64,000 nt of DNA from a virus. The position numbers and the translations under genes were made by a program. Position 1 is the first letter of the stretch. Each line of letters opens with the position of its first letter. Below are positions 9,501 through 18,815 of the stretch, piece by piece. The notes under the pieces were generated by a model that saw only the letters and a list, made by a program, of their open reading frames with translations, was not told the origin of the DNA and did no database searches. The stretch covers positions 62,001 through 126,000 of the IMG/VR virus record IMGVR_UViG_3300032288_004964. The stretch is one strand, 5' to 3'.

Positions 9501-12348
9501 TACTGATGATTTAAATGATATTGTTCTTAGAATAGATGGTACTACTAGAACACTTCAGACCACTTATGGTATTCCTGGATTGTCCAGTATGTTATCATCC
9601 GCTTACAATATCTATTATGAGCCGGTAAATGAATCTGTTTATGTTTGGGGTAGTGCTAGTCTATATAAAATAGATAATAGTTCTCCCATTTCTATTCCTA
9701 ATGTGATTACTCAGAATTTTAATGAAATACTATTTAATAATTTGACAGGTCAAATGTATATTTCTGACTCATCATTGTCATTTCAATCATTAGATCTTAA
9801 TACGAATGCTACTTTATTTAACACTGGTCCTTCTACATATGGTTACTTAGCTCTTAATCAATATGATAGTGATATTTATTTATCATCTCTTACTACAAAT
9901 ACTATTAAAGTGATGAGTTCTATTAATGGTAGTGTTTTATATACGGCTGCTTTAACTGACCAAACTACAAAAATTATTTATGATCCCGACAGAAAGAGTG
10001 TTTGGGCTATTCAACCTAATACAAACTCCATAATAGAGATAGTTGTTAATTTGACAAGTTTTATTTCTACTTATGTTATTCCTACATCAAATATATCCGA
10101 AAATCAATATGGTACTTTAGATCCTAATTATGTTCAGAAAAATGATCTTTGGTTGAAGACAAGAGACTATATTAGAGCTCCTAGAGAGAACTTCTTAGGT
10201 GAACCAAGAGTAACATATTATTACAGATGGATGACTGATAATGTTCCTGAGATTTTCTTATATGATTTCTCTGGTGATCAACTACCAATAACTGGATCAT
10301 ACGCATATATTGGTGTTAAGCCACTTACTGAAGTTAATCTTAATAAAGTCCCTAATAGAAATTTAAATAATATTTCTTTGCCTCAAGCTCAACAAACAAT
10401 ATTTGATAGAGTTTATTATAGCTTAGACCATATTGATGAAGAAACTACTAATATTTATTTAGATCCAACTCCAATAGAGACATTTATTGGATTTAATTCA
10501 CCACAAGAAGGTGCTATAAGATCTATACTACAATTATTTAAAAGAGAGAATGTTAGTTTTGAAATTAACACAAACTCTACTAATAATGATATTATAACAT
10601 TTAAAACATTTGTTGACATTGATGGCGTTAGTAGAGGTGAAATTAAGTTGAATATCGCATCAAGTAAATACTTTGTTTATGATAGTAATGGAAATAAAAG
10701 AGGTCTTAAGTCCGGTCAGTTATTAAGAATTGATGTTAAAGATAAAACAAATACAAAGAAGCAGTATATTTCTGGAAATAGTGGTAGAATATTTAGAATA
10801 AAAAATGTTTATAATAGAACTATAGTTGTTGATTTTCTAAGAACTTCAGATTCAATGCTATTTGAAACTACCATCATCAGTAACTATCCGAAGATTGGTA
10901 AAACAACATACTTAGGTGTGACGTTTACAGCCTTAGATAGAGAGATTGGTAGATTTAATGTACTTGGCCAAACAGAAGAAGAAGATGTTAGATTTAGGGT
11001 AGAGTTGGGTAATGTTGGTAAGAACATAGGTTCTGATGAGACATTTATTTTCAAAGAATATGATATTTATGAAGGTGGTATTGATTGGACCTACTTAAAT
11101 AAAAAGAGAAAAGAGATGTTAATGCAAAAGCACCTGATATATCCATATATTGGTTCTTATAAATCAATTATAAATGCTATTAACTTCTTTGGATATAATG
11201 ACTTAGAACTAAATGAATATTATAGAAATATAAATGAGGCATCTGATAATTTTAATAAATTATTTAAGGTGGAAATTCCAGATATTTTTGATAATACTGT
11301 TGAGGGTTGGACAGAAAATGACTTTATTAAACATACTTTTCCAAATCCTAATTATGAGACTACTAATTTATTTAATCTAACTTTTAGAATAACAGATAAA
11401 GAAGGTAATAATGTTTTACTCTATAGTTTAGCTGAAGTTCAGATTAAATTACAAGGTCTAAAGTATTGGTTACAAAGAAATATAATTCCATTAACTCATA
11501 AGATATTAGATATAACAGGAAGAGCTGACTTTGTTGGTGTGAAAACCATAGAACACCGTTCTTTTGATATACATCAATTTAATGTAAAACAGAATATGTC
11601 TCCAGTTTCATTTAAATTAAATGAAGCTTACTTGATGCCGGTTAATAGTGGATCAACTCAATATACTTGTGTACTAGATTTTAACTTATTATCATCTTCT
11701 ACATATTCAAGTAGTTTATCAACATATCCAAGTGCTTCTACCGCTTCTATTCCTGACTTTTATAATATTTCTATAAGAACTTATAAGACATATCCAGAAT
11801 GGAATCCATTTGTTACTTATCAAACTGGTGATAATATTATCTATTATAATAAATTATATCAATCTGTTATTGATAACAATAGAGTTAAGAATCCTAGAAA
11901 ATATGATTCTTCTATTGAATGGTCTTATCCATCTGGTACATATAGTTTTACAGTTGGTCAAGTTTATAAATATGATAGAGATTATTATGTTTATAGCGGA
12001 ATAGGAGTTTCATCTGCTACTTCATCAACATATTCAACAATTACACCTAATAAAGACAGTAGTAATTGGTTAAATGTTACAGAATGGAGAGAAATGGATT
12101 TTATGCCTGTTCAAAGTTTCTCAGAGTTTAGGGGAATTGATAATTTATATCCTTATAACTTTACAATAGATTCAAATATAGATCCTTTCTTAGTTATTGA
12201 AATAACATCTGATAATGGTTATGGTCAGACTTATAGAGATAGAAAGAACTATGAGATAAGAGGATTACTTGATATAAGAAATGGAATAGTTACCTATGAC
12301 CCAATTGGTCCATTTGTTCCAATTAATCAAATAACAACTTTACCTTAA
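6505..12348 (+). CDS. Giant virion protein, probable baseplate/tail component with beta-propeller insert
   Basis: This 1947-residue protein has no signal peptide and is rich in Asn, Tyr, Thr and Ser. Visible parts: an N-terminal and central beta-rich region; a short collagen-like stretch (GPTGAGGGP) near residue 815; about residues 825-1190 with repeated units of the type 'Y.LS..ILYVID...NTVISTI' and 'GDIYIS', which read as a YVTN/NHL-like beta-propeller; and a C-terminal region (about 1490-1700) with helical LIYPYIGSYKSIINAINFF. The size and the late motif fit a T4 gp7/gp10-like baseplate wedge or a fibre. A bidirectional terminator follows. The propeller may bind a host glycan or protein. 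Confidence 0.55.
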   Translation: MSNHKNLIWYNKEGDYLNFRYSDTTDRFEGNILFHENSTDTFKTYGLYMFERIPAFEYEVPGILTLAKFQLFNEYGMDIHGAKYATQSVTLIEPVNNDPDFFSKWIYGVNFESKFPIGTHIVFDTPFLEFTNSQQTYIVVASKKNAIMVISLMDNQTFETTFYTTYSDPTQYGNIYISGLNLIGVYNYIDNFYNNNLSNWNEPNFYDKYTKGRRLNIVNSTKNKNADNRFTQKVVTVVDDNLTDTIYFEYDLPSVSLPTNTDLIIELVTKTDLPLIYTGPLSISTNSISFGTSTVPIILKPGIVFKINGSVNNTSFYTVDSILNFTSNNQSIYYATQSLVTYDNRIYECIQAYTQSGVSPDISEYFTNKVGLSTGYEITPDNTVYWKLATYIPVSETLVSENLLSSQIYLDSNKLYFTQGFTQSQAITLASVAENYADQFKLFNVDLYYSVNKLKADLMYPTRYVDVNYYHTQVGATYSIGSGFVINYERVVRVEQELVTELNYDISENFDYNIVFTDLDEYGLIIKINKMVYQEEIDWVYSGIAVDMVRTIDRTLRNWLTRNHPRLVTLGIFATLQYIGSGYSIFFNSIKLTTEYPNVPIDFTVQVGTTADFYIEHSRVLFNEMGSYLGVKINNRDYSIGVTYSTYPTTVDIPGTLQLWSDEYSDTLQDFGIYTTIINNMIKFDVKEQDQRLEYEFSIGKSTLPGLPGYSIIRKMKGNVGLIITSNQIQLPGPTYSLEEAGFATGMVVAINNTIHPYNNQEFVVLGLDPDRIDLSYEGPFWGLTNDICSVSPFVNIAFNLGFGATGCPTPVGPTGAGGGPFNQYQFSNLMFSISYNPNSYIINTYNLSSYQGTSNMVDITYVQLSNSIYALGDDITVMDSYFADYLTTISLPGNTQSLHLKFNSINNYLYSLSKNILYVIDPLLNTVISTITLANDAFGIEINTFNGDIYISYQNTNRIDIYNYLNVLVTTLTSGLSWSTGKTYNMAFNEFEKDMYVITDDLNDIVLRIDGTTRTLQTTYGIPGLSSMLSSAYNIYYEPVNESVYVWGSASLYKIDNSSPISIPNVITQNFNEILFNNLTGQMYISDSSLSFQSLDLNTNATLFNTGPSTYGYLALNQYDSDIYLSSLTTNTIKVMSSINGSVLYTAALTDQTTKIIYDPDRKSVWAIQPNTNSIIEIVVNLTSFISTYVIPTSNISENQYGTLDPNYVQKNDLWLKTRDYIRAPRENFLGEPRVTYYYRWMTDNVPEIFLYDFSGDQLPITGSYAYIGVKPLTEVNLNKVPNRNLNNISLPQAQQTIFDRVYYSLDHIDEETTNIYLDPTPIETFIGFNSPQEGAIRSILQLFKRENVSFEINTNSTNNDIITFKTFVDIDGVSRGEIKLNIASSKYFVYDSNGNKRGLKSGQLLRIDVKDKTNTKKQYISGNSGRIFRIKNVYNRTIVVDFLRTSDSMLFETTIISNYPKIGKTTYLGVTFTALDREIGRFNVLGQTEEEDVRFRVELGNVGKNIGSDETFIFKEYDIYEGGIDWTYLNKKRKEMLMQKHLIYPYIGSYKSIINAINFFGYNDLELNEYYRNINEASDNFNKLFKVEIPDIFDNTVEGWTENDFIKHTFPNPNYETTNLFNLTFRITDKEGNNVLLYSLAEVQIKLQGLKYWLQRNIIPLTHKILDITGRADFVGVKTIEHRSFDIHQFNVKQNMSPVSFKLNEAYLMPVNSGSTQYTCVLDFNLLSSSTYSSSLSTYPSASTASIPDFYNISIRTYKTYPEWNPFVTYQTGDNIIYYNKLYQSVIDNNRVKNPRKYDSSIEWSYPSGTYSFTVGQVYKYDRDYYVYSGIGVSSATSSTYSTITPNKDSSNWLNVTEWREMDFMPVQSFSEFRGIDNLYPYNFTIDSNIDPFLVIEITSDNGYGQTYRDRKNYEIRGLLDIRNGIVTYDPIGPFVPINQITTLP

Positions 12349-12349
12349 T

Positions 12350-12379
12350 AAAAAACCTCTTATAATTAAGAGGTTTTTT
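12350..12379. terminator. Bidirectional intrinsic terminator
   Basis: A 12-bp inverted repeat AAAAAACCTCTT / AAGAGGTTTTTT with a 6-nt loop separates the converging giant virion gene and the ligase-like gene. Confidence 0.85.
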
Positions 12380-12380
12380 A

Positions 12381-13709
12381 TTATTTATTAGGTGTTTCGC
12401 TTGGGAGTGGCTTTTTTCCACCACCTTTACCACCTTTTTTATTCTTTTCTTCAGGTACTCCCTTTTCAAATTCAGAGTAAACATCAGGATAAACATCACC
12501 TTCAGCATCTTGGTCATATTTTATCTCAAAAAAATCACCAAAGTCAAGAAGACCAGCTCTTGTTAATTCAACCTCTTGTGCTTTGTTTAGATATTTTTCA
12601 ATATAAACATTTATATCATCAACAAATTTATTAAATAAAATAACTGTATTATCTGTGAATAAACCAATAGGCTTTTTTCTCTTCTTATTAAAAGAACCAA
12701 GTACAACTTTAAAAATGTATTCTAGTTTAGAATCTTCTTTAATATAATCTTTAGTTAGTTTATTATTAATAAGTTCTGTGTTAATTTTAAATTTATCTTT
12801 ATCAAAGAATTGAGGAACTACAAAATCAAATTCAATAAGATCTTGTTTAACTTCAGAAACATAAATATTAAATAATTTGGAAATCAAATAGATATAAATC
12901 TCATCTTTTTTCTCACCTTTTAGTTTAATATCTTCAATGTTTACTGATTGACAAAAATTTAAGAAGTTAATTAATATAAGAGTGTATATTTCAACAAAGT
13001 CAGTTGAATTATTATCACTAATTCTCTTATAAAGTGGATTTAATAACTCAAATGAAATATCTTTATCATCACTTCTGATAATTAACTTTTCTAAGTTTTT
13101 CTGGAAGTCTTCTTCCATTAAAAATGAATTAGTGGAAGTAGGATTTAATATTTTATAGAAGAAGAAAGCAAATGATTTTTCACCAAAAATATATTCTAAG
13201 TCATCATCACTAGTATTAATAAAATACTTAATAGCTTCTTTCATTCTCTCAGTTAATTTACCTTGAAATAAAATAGGAATCATATCAACATCAAATAACC
13301 TAGCATATTCATCTAACTCATCTATTGAAAATTCATACTTACCACTTTTATTAATAGCAGTAATAACTAAGTTGTTTTTAGGGACTTTAGAATATTCTAT
13401 ATTAGCTGGTTGATTATCAGGAAAGTATTCAAAACAAAACCACCATTTTTTATTTAGTAGAGATTTAACTCTTTGATCCAATGAATTAAAATAATTAATA
13501 GCAGGGTTGTAATAGTTTTGCATAGCTAAGTCAATTAGATTTATTGACTCATTTCCAATTGATTTTGGTTTGATAGTAAATTCATTACCATCCCAACTTA
13601 CCCAAATTTTACTACCTTGTATATCTTCAAATACTGTTATTTCAGAATCAAATAGATTGTTTATTAAAGTCTCATCATTTAACCCATTCAGTGTTACTAG
13701 TTTACTCAT
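12381..13709 (-). CDS. Conserved protein resembling an RNA ligase/nucleotidyltransferase without the motif I lysine
   Basis: This 442-residue protein has an N-terminal part that looks like the covalent nucleotidyltransferase fold: KIWVSWDGNEFTI sits where ligases have K-x-D-G, and KWWFCFEYFPDN resembles motif III. The nucleophilic Lys is Ser in this alignment, so the protein may be inactive or the likeness may be misleading. The C-terminal tail is low-complexity and rich in Lys, Gly and Pro. A motif TTAATATATAA lies about 40 nt upstream on the minus strand. I am not sure of the function; 'hypothetical' is a fair alternative. Confidence 0.35.
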   Translation of the reverse strand: MSKLVTLNGLNDETLINNLFDSEITVFEDIQGSKIWVSWDGNEFTIKPKSIGNESINLIDLAMQNYYNPAINYFNSLDQRVKSLLNKKWWFCFEYFPDNQPANIEYSKVPKNNLVITAINKSGKYEFSIDELDEYARLFDVDMIPILFQGKLTERMKEAIKYFINTSDDDLEYIFGEKSFAFFFYKILNPTSTNSFLMEEDFQKNLEKLIIRSDDKDISFELLNPLYKRISDNNSTDFVEIYTLILINFLNFCQSVNIEDIKLKGEKKDEIYIYLISKLFNIYVSEVKQDLIEFDFVVPQFFDKDKFKINTELINNKLTKDYIKEDSKLEYIFKVVLGSFNKKRKKPIGLFTDNTVILFNKFVDDINVYIEKYLNKAQEVELTRAGLLDFGDFFEIKYDQDAEGDVYPDVYSEFEKGVPEEKNKKGGKGGGKKPLPSETPNK

Positions 13710-13763
13710 AATTTTTATACTTTGTTTTTGATTTTTGTTTTATATCAAATTATATATTAATAA

Positions 13764-14078
13764 TTACTTATTACTTAAAAAATTGGTAATTATAATCAAA
13801 TCTTCTTCATAATTACCTGTTAGATTACTCTCTAATCCACCCGCTTTTAGATATTCATTATGTAATCTTATATAATCATCTTCAAAGAATAAGTCTTTTG
13901 TTAGATCATTTTTAGAACTACTATTTTCAACATCTTTAACATTAACTAATGATGTATCTGTTTGAGTAATTGTTTTATTTTGAAGTCTTGTTTCACCGTA
14001 AGCTGGCCCAATCGGACCTACCAATTCTGTTCCCGATACTTCTTCATTTATAAAATCATTAAATTTTTTAATCTTCAT
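13764..14078 (-). CDS. Putative head-targeted protein
   Basis: The protein has 104 residues if it starts at ATG 14078. The longer frame to 14132 adds 18 residues upstream of a perfect leader. From 14078 the protein begins MKIKKFNDFINEEVSG, one of the best matches to the shared capsid-targeting-like peptide (I-N-E site). This start overlaps the upstream gene's stop by 11 nt. The rest is polar with no known domain (GPIGPAYGETRLQ, then many Asn, Thr and Ser). Confidence 0.5.
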   Translation of the reverse strand: MKIKKFNDFINEEVSGTELVGPIGPAYGETRLQNKTITQTDTSLVNVKDVENSSSKNDLTKDLFFEDDYIRLHNEYLKAGGLESNLTGNYEEDLIIITNFLSNK

Positions 14079-14526
14079 CTTTAGTTGGTATTTTTTCAAA
14101 ATATTCATCTTGTTCTTGTAATGAATATTCATCTTTTTTGGTGTTATAGATTATATTGTAAAGGAATTTATCTTCTAATTTATGTTTATTGTCTCCTTTC
14201 ATGATAACTATACAAGATTCATCTTCAAATGAGTTAGTTATTCCAATTATTGGCAAACCTATTTTACCATTTCTATCATGTAAGTCACATATTACCTTTT
14301 TACCTTTCTCTAAAAGAGAAGATATTTTACTAAAAGTAGTATTTTTTGAAAGATATAAGAAGTCTTTCATATCATCATCTTTGGTGTTTTGATATAAATC
14401 TAAAAACCTTTTCTCTCTTTCTGATAATTTAGATTTACCAGAAACTTTATCCAATATTCTATTCATTTCTATTTCTTTAACAGATTCACCAAATAAATAA
14501 TATTTAAGTATTTTTTTAATTTTCAT
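14068..14526 (-). CDS. Putative head-targeted protein of unknown function
   Basis: This 152-residue protein starts MKIKKILKYYLFGESVKE, a basic aromatic leader with an F-G-E/S site, related to but looser than the others. The body is alpha/beta with a stretch ICDLHDRNGKIGLPIIGITN that looks like a small beta-barrel or RNA/protein-binding fold. The motif TTAATATATAA lies 25 nt upstream on the minus strand, divergent from the promoter of the 1080-residue gene. It is followed in the same transcript by the gene at 13764. Confidence 0.45.
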   Translation of the reverse strand: MKIKKILKYYLFGESVKEIEMNRILDKVSGKSKLSEREKRFLDLYQNTKDDDMKDFLYLSKNTTFSKISSLLEKGKKVICDLHDRNGKIGLPIIGITNSFEDESCIVIMKGDNKHKLEDKFLYNIIYNTKKDEYSLQEQDEYFEKIPTKDED

Positions 14527-14580
14527 ATTATAAAAATTCTTTTACTTTAAGTTATATATTAATTAAGGATATATGTTTTT

Positions 14581-14590
14581 TTATATATAC
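14581..14590 (+). promoter_or_regulatory. Late-type promoter motif TTATATATAC
   Basis: It ends 20 nt before the start of the 1080-residue gene. A divergent relative, TTAATATATAA, is on the minus strand at 14552-14562. Confidence 0.45.
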
Positions 14591-14610
14591 TATGTAAAAT
14601 TAATTTTTAA

Positions 14611-17600
14611 ATGGATAAGCAACTACTACAAGCTCTCGATAATCTATCTATCGCATTAGAGAAGATATCCGATACTCTAAATAAGAAGGATTCAAAATCA
14701 TCTACTGGGAAGGCTATGGAGAGTGGTAATTTTGGAGGTCAGCTAAAAGAGATAAGTAATGGTATTAAAAAATTGATATCTGATAATCAAAAAATTCTTA
14801 AGAATCAGGATACTATTATAGCTCTATCAAAGAAAAAAGAGTCTGATAAAAAGACTGGTGTTTTAGAAGAAGCGGGTGGTGATAAGAAGAAGGAAAGCAA
14901 TATTAAAAAAGGTGTTGGTACTATACTTTTAATTGCGGTTGCTGTTTTAGCAATTGGTATGGCATTTAAATTAGTTGGTAATGTAGACTTCTTATCGGTT
15001 GTTGGTCTGGCCTTAGCCATGACTCTTGTATCAATAGCTTTTGAAAAAATATCTAAGTTAAAAATATCTACAAAAGATGCACTTAACACTTCTTATGTTT
15101 TACTAATTATAGCTGGTGTTATAACAATATCATCTTGGATATTAGCCTTAGTTATACCTCTTAGTTTTGGTAAAGCACTAACCGCGATATTAATTGCTGG
15201 AGTGTTTACTATTTTATCATACGGATTAAAGAATATAATAACTGCTTTAAAGGGTGTTAATATATTTGCCTTAATGACAACTATGGAGTATTTACCATTT
15301 ATATTCTTTGCTTTATCAACCGCAATCGCTTTATCATCATATGTATTGGCATTGGTTTTACCACTTAGTTTTAGCAAGGCTATAACCGCTATTTTAATTG
15401 CGGCTGTATTTGCGGTAATATCTTATGGGTTGAAAAATATAATGACAGCTTTTAAAGGTGTTAAAATACTTGATATATTCGCAGCTGCTGAGTTTATACC
15501 TATGATATTTTTATCACTATCAACCGCTATAGCTTTGTCTTCATATGTATTAGCATTAGTTATGCCTATTGGACTTGGTCAGGCAATAACTGCTATTTTA
15601 ATTGCGGCTGTATTTGCGGTAATATCATATGGATTAAAAAATATAATGAAATCATTTGAAGGTATTTCGGTTGACTCAATAGCTGAAGCTATTGTTGCAA
15701 TACCATTTATATTTATAGGTCTTTCTTTTGCTATTGCTGCTTCATCTTGGTTATTAGCGATGGTTGTTCCTATAACATTTGCACAAGCTTTGACATCTAT
15801 AGCTATATCTGTTGTTTTTGTTGTCTTATCATTTGCAGCGTCTCTTATATTAAAGGCAATTAGTGGAATAAGCAATTCTAAGTTGATAGCAGCATCTATA
15901 ATAATGCCAATTTTATTCACTGCTATGTCACTTGCAATAATGGTTTCTTCATATTTACTTGCTCAGACACAGGAGATACCATTCATGAAATTACTTAGTA
16001 TTCTTGGACTAGCAGTGACCGTTGCTGTCGCTGCCGTGGTTCTTGGATTAGCAGCCATAATACTAAATAAATTAGGAGGGATAACAGATTATATAAAGGG
16101 TGGAATAGCAATACTTATAATATCTGCTACTATTATGGCAGCATCTTTAATTTTAAGTTATGGTACATATGATGAGGGTAAATATCCTAGCTGGGAATGG
16201 GCTCTTGGTGTTGGAATGAGTTTAGCCGCTTTTGGAATTGGTGCTGTTTTATTAGGAACACAAGTACTTAATCCTTTCTTCTATGCTGGGTTAGGTGTAA
16301 TTTTACTTGTATCTGCTACTATTCTTGCAACATCACTAATATTAGCTGAGGGTGAATATAATGAAAGTAAATTTCCATCAATGTCTTGGATGTTAGGTGC
16401 TACCGGAACTATATTAGCAATGTCTCTGGTGGCCGTTGCTATAGCATTCCTTTCACCTCTAATTGTACTTGGTTCTATTGCAATAATGACTGTTGCTCTA
16501 ACTATTATGTTAGTAGATAAAGCATTATCGGAAGGTAAATTCAAATCATATCCATCAGATAAATGGATGTTAGGTGCTGTTAAAACGATACTTGAAATGT
16601 CTATGGTGGCTGTAGCATTGGCTATCTTCACGCCTTTAATTATTTTAGGATCTATTGCTATAATGACATCAGCTTTAACTATAATGTTGATTGATAAAGT
16701 ATTTTCAGAGGGAAAATTTAAATCATATCCATCAGATAAATGGATGAGTGGATCTACTAAATCAATATTGAAGATTGCTATGATATCTGTTGGGTTGGCT
16801 TTCTTCCTTCCTTTAATTATTTTAGGAGCTATTTCAATATTATTAACAGCCGCAAGTATAAAAGAAGTTGATGATATACTTAGAGAAGGTGAGTATAAAA
16901 AATATCCATCAAAAGAATGGATTGATGGTGTCTCGGAAACACTAACAAAGTGGACGGGTCTAATGGATAATATTTCATTTGGAGATGTTGTCGGTGGTGC
17001 GATAGCTGACTTTTTTGGTGGTGGATTAGGTGACATAGCTGAGTCAATAGTATCAGTTGATAATATTCTAAAAACAGGAGATTATAAAACATATCCATCT
17101 AAACAATGGATAGACGGTGTGGGTCTTTCTTTAATGTCAATGAGTAGTATAATGGCCGGTGATTTAGAGGTTGATGACGATATACTTGGTGTTGCTGATA
17201 TGTTAGTTTTAATAGCAGCTAAGATAAAGGCTAATATTGCGGTATTCAATTCTAGTATTAATCCTGGTTTTATGAAATCAATAGCATCAAATATAACATC
17301 ATATGTTGAATTAGCTAAATATGTAGCTGGTAACTATCCAGGTCAAAAAGGTGGATTGGTTGGTGCTGTTCAGGGTATGTTATTTGGAGCAGATTCGACT
17401 CAAGATCCAATGGATAGAGTAGTTAATGGAATGGTTAAATTAGGAAATGCTTATGCTAAATTAAGTCAGTCTATACAGAATTTTGGTAATGCGATTAATG
17501 CTATTGATGCTGAGAAATTATCAGCTATTAAATCATTCACATCAAATGTAATTTTAATGTCTTTAATGGATCCTGATATGTTTGAGGACATGTTAGATAG

Positions 17601-17853
17601 ATTAGAGGATAAAGCAGGTGTATTTGTTGATGCTATAAATGAAATAGACTCGGATAAAGAGGATGTTAAAAAACCAGCAAGTGTTAATGCTGGCAAGGGA
17701 GCAAAAACACCACCAGATCCAAATCAACAAAAAATGATTCAGTTATTAACCGCTATGGATGCTAAGTTAGGTACAATTGCTAAAAACTCTGGAACATTAG
17801 CAGACTACACAAATGAGTTAAGAACATCTTCTGGTGTTAAAGTAAAAAAATAA
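14611..17853 (+). CDS. Repetitive multi-pass membrane protein, probable tape measure
   Basis: The protein is 1080 residues. The N-terminal about 105 residues are polar and helical (coiled-coil-like). Residues about 105-420 hold at least four repeats of a hydrophobic unit such as FFALSTAIALSSYVLAL followed by AITAILIAAVFAVISYGLKN. Residues about 500-840 hold about six copies of a second unit with the signature EGKFKSYPSDKWM, each followed by hydrophobic segments. The C-terminus is soluble and helical. Tape measure proteins of long-tailed phages combine coiled coils, repeats and membrane segments, and this is the best candidate here; T4 gp29 is shorter (about 590). An alternative is a phage inner-membrane protein. 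Confidence 0.5.
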   Translation: MDKQLLQALDNLSIALEKISDTLNKKDSKSSTGKAMESGNFGGQLKEISNGIKKLISDNQKILKNQDTIIALSKKKESDKKTGVLEEAGGDKKKESNIKKGVGTILLIAVAVLAIGMAFKLVGNVDFLSVVGLALAMTLVSIAFEKISKLKISTKDALNTSYVLLIIAGVITISSWILALVIPLSFGKALTAILIAGVFTILSYGLKNIITALKGVNIFALMTTMEYLPFIFFALSTAIALSSYVLALVLPLSFSKAITAILIAAVFAVISYGLKNIMTAFKGVKILDIFAAAEFIPMIFLSLSTAIALSSYVLALVMPIGLGQAITAILIAAVFAVISYGLKNIMKSFEGISVDSIAEAIVAIPFIFIGLSFAIAASSWLLAMVVPITFAQALTSIAISVVFVVLSFAASLILKAISGISNSKLIAASIIMPILFTAMSLAIMVSSYLLAQTQEIPFMKLLSILGLAVTVAVAAVVLGLAAIILNKLGGITDYIKGGIAILIISATIMAASLILSYGTYDEGKYPSWEWALGVGMSLAAFGIGAVLLGTQVLNPFFYAGLGVILLVSATILATSLILAEGEYNESKFPSMSWMLGATGTILAMSLVAVAIAFLSPLIVLGSIAIMTVALTIMLVDKALSEGKFKSYPSDKWMLGAVKTILEMSMVAVALAIFTPLIILGSIAIMTSALTIMLIDKVFSEGKFKSYPSDKWMSGSTKSILKIAMISVGLAFFLPLIILGAISILLTAASIKEVDDILREGEYKKYPSKEWIDGVSETLTKWTGLMDNISFGDVVGGAIADFFGGGLGDIAESIVSVDNILKTGDYKTYPSKQWIDGVGLSLMSMSSIMAGDLEVDDDILGVADMLVLIAAKIKANIAVFNSSINPGFMKSIASNITSYVELAKYVAGNYPGQKGGLVGAVQGMLFGADSTQDPMDRVVNGMVKLGNAYAKLSQSIQNFGNAINAIDAEKLSAIKSFTSNVILMSLMDPDMFEDMLDRLEDKAGVFVDAINEIDSDKEDVKKPASVNAGKGAKTPPDPNQQKMIQLLTAMDAKLGTIAKNSGTLADYTNELRTSSGVKVKK
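15382..15632 (+). repeat. Near-identical coding repeats in the membrane/tape-measure gene
   Basis: A stretch of about 47 bp (15382-15428) recurs at 15586-15632 with only about two differences, encoding ITAILIAAVFAVISYG both times. A second repeat family later in the gene (around 16525-16570 and 16715-16760) is also nearly identical over about 40 bp. This points to recent internal duplication or recombination. Confidence 0.8.
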
Positions 17854-17885
17854 TAAACAAATAATACTTATTTCATATAATTGAT

Positions 17886-18317
17886 ATGAAGAACATTTCT
17901 TTATTCAAGAAAATTAAACTTTTTAGAGAGTTTAAAAAGCAGATTAAAAACAGTAAAGAAGATTTAGAAAGAACTCTAAATATAAGAGTTGATAAGTCTT
18001 ATAGACTATACACTGTTTTAAACATACCTGAAGACTTGGTAGGTGAGGCTTATAGTCTTAAAAAATCCGATATTGATAGAATATCTGAAAATTTTACAAG
18101 AGAATATACACTTGGTGTGTCTAGATTTTTAGATACAAAGGGATTAAAAGAACTTTATGAGATATATGAGATTAGAAAAGTTGATAAATATTCTTATCTA
18201 ATTGTTATAGGATATTCTTTATTTAAAAGTAATAAGTATTATGATACTTTATATTATAGAGTTATACCTGGTGGTATTATACTTTCTATTATTTTATCTC
18301 TTATTTTACTACTATAA
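17886..18317 (+). CDS. Small membrane-anchored protein
   Basis: This 143-residue protein has a basic N-terminal amphipathic stretch (MKNISLFKKIKLFREFKKQI), a soluble middle and a C-terminal hydrophobic tail (PGGIILSIILSLILLL) that looks like a tail anchor. It follows the tape-measure-like gene by 32 nt. No family is recognised. Confidence 0.45.
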   Translation: MKNISLFKKIKLFREFKKQIKNSKEDLERTLNIRVDKSYRLYTVLNIPEDLVGEAYSLKKSDIDRISENFTREYTLGVSRFLDTKGLKELYEIYEIRKVDKYSYLIVIGYSLFKSNKYYDTLYYRVIPGGIILSIILSLILLL

Positions 18318-18369
18318 CTAAACTTTTTAATCATTTTCAATTATAAAAAAAAACAAAAACAAAATAAAT

Positions 18370-18801
18370 ATGGATAATTTCTATGAATTGTCGGAAGACA
18401 CAATATCTAAATTTTTAGAGGTTTTTAATAAAAAAACTTTCCCAGTTTCTATCAAATTTCAATTTGAAGGAGATGAAAAACAAAAAGAACTTATTAAAAT
18501 ATCAGTAATCCCACCAAAGTACCAATTTATAATTGGTAAGGATTTATTAGTATCAATTAATGAAGATATTCTAAATGTATTTGATGACGAATCAGTAACT
18601 ATTTTACTTGAACAAGAAATTGACAAAATCAATATGAATATTGAGACTGGTAAAATTAAACTTGTTAAAACAGATTTAAATACATTCTCATCACTTGTAA
18701 ATAAGTATGGTGTTGAAAAAGTAGCTAGAGCTAATAAGGTTGAAGAACTTTATAAAGAACAACAAAAAGATGCTGCTCAAGACGAAGAATTTATTGTATA
18801 A
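18370..18801 (+). CDS. Conserved phage protein of unknown function
   Basis: This 143-residue protein has the stretch DDESVTILLEQEIDKINMNI followed by a helical tail VEKVARANKVEELYKEQQKD. The layout is reminiscent of small phage proteins derived from metallopeptidase-like folds, but the HExxH motif is absent (LLEQEIDKI in its place), so I do not assign activity. It starts a run of three closely spaced plus-strand genes (to 19724) with A-rich leaders and no Shine-Dalgarno sequence. Confidence 0.45.
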   Translation: MDNFYELSEDTISKFLEVFNKKTFPVSIKFQFEGDEKQKELIKISVIPPKYQFIIGKDLLVSINEDILNVFDDESVTILLEQEIDKINMNIETGKIKLVKTDLNTFSSLVNKYGVEKVARANKVEELYKEQQKDAAQDEEFIV

Positions 18802-18815
18802 AAATATAAATCAAA

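Noticed and set aside
16281-17036. 251-codon frame on the minus strand
   Set aside because: It lies wholly inside the repetitive membrane-protein gene and its sequence is a low-complexity shadow of that repeat.
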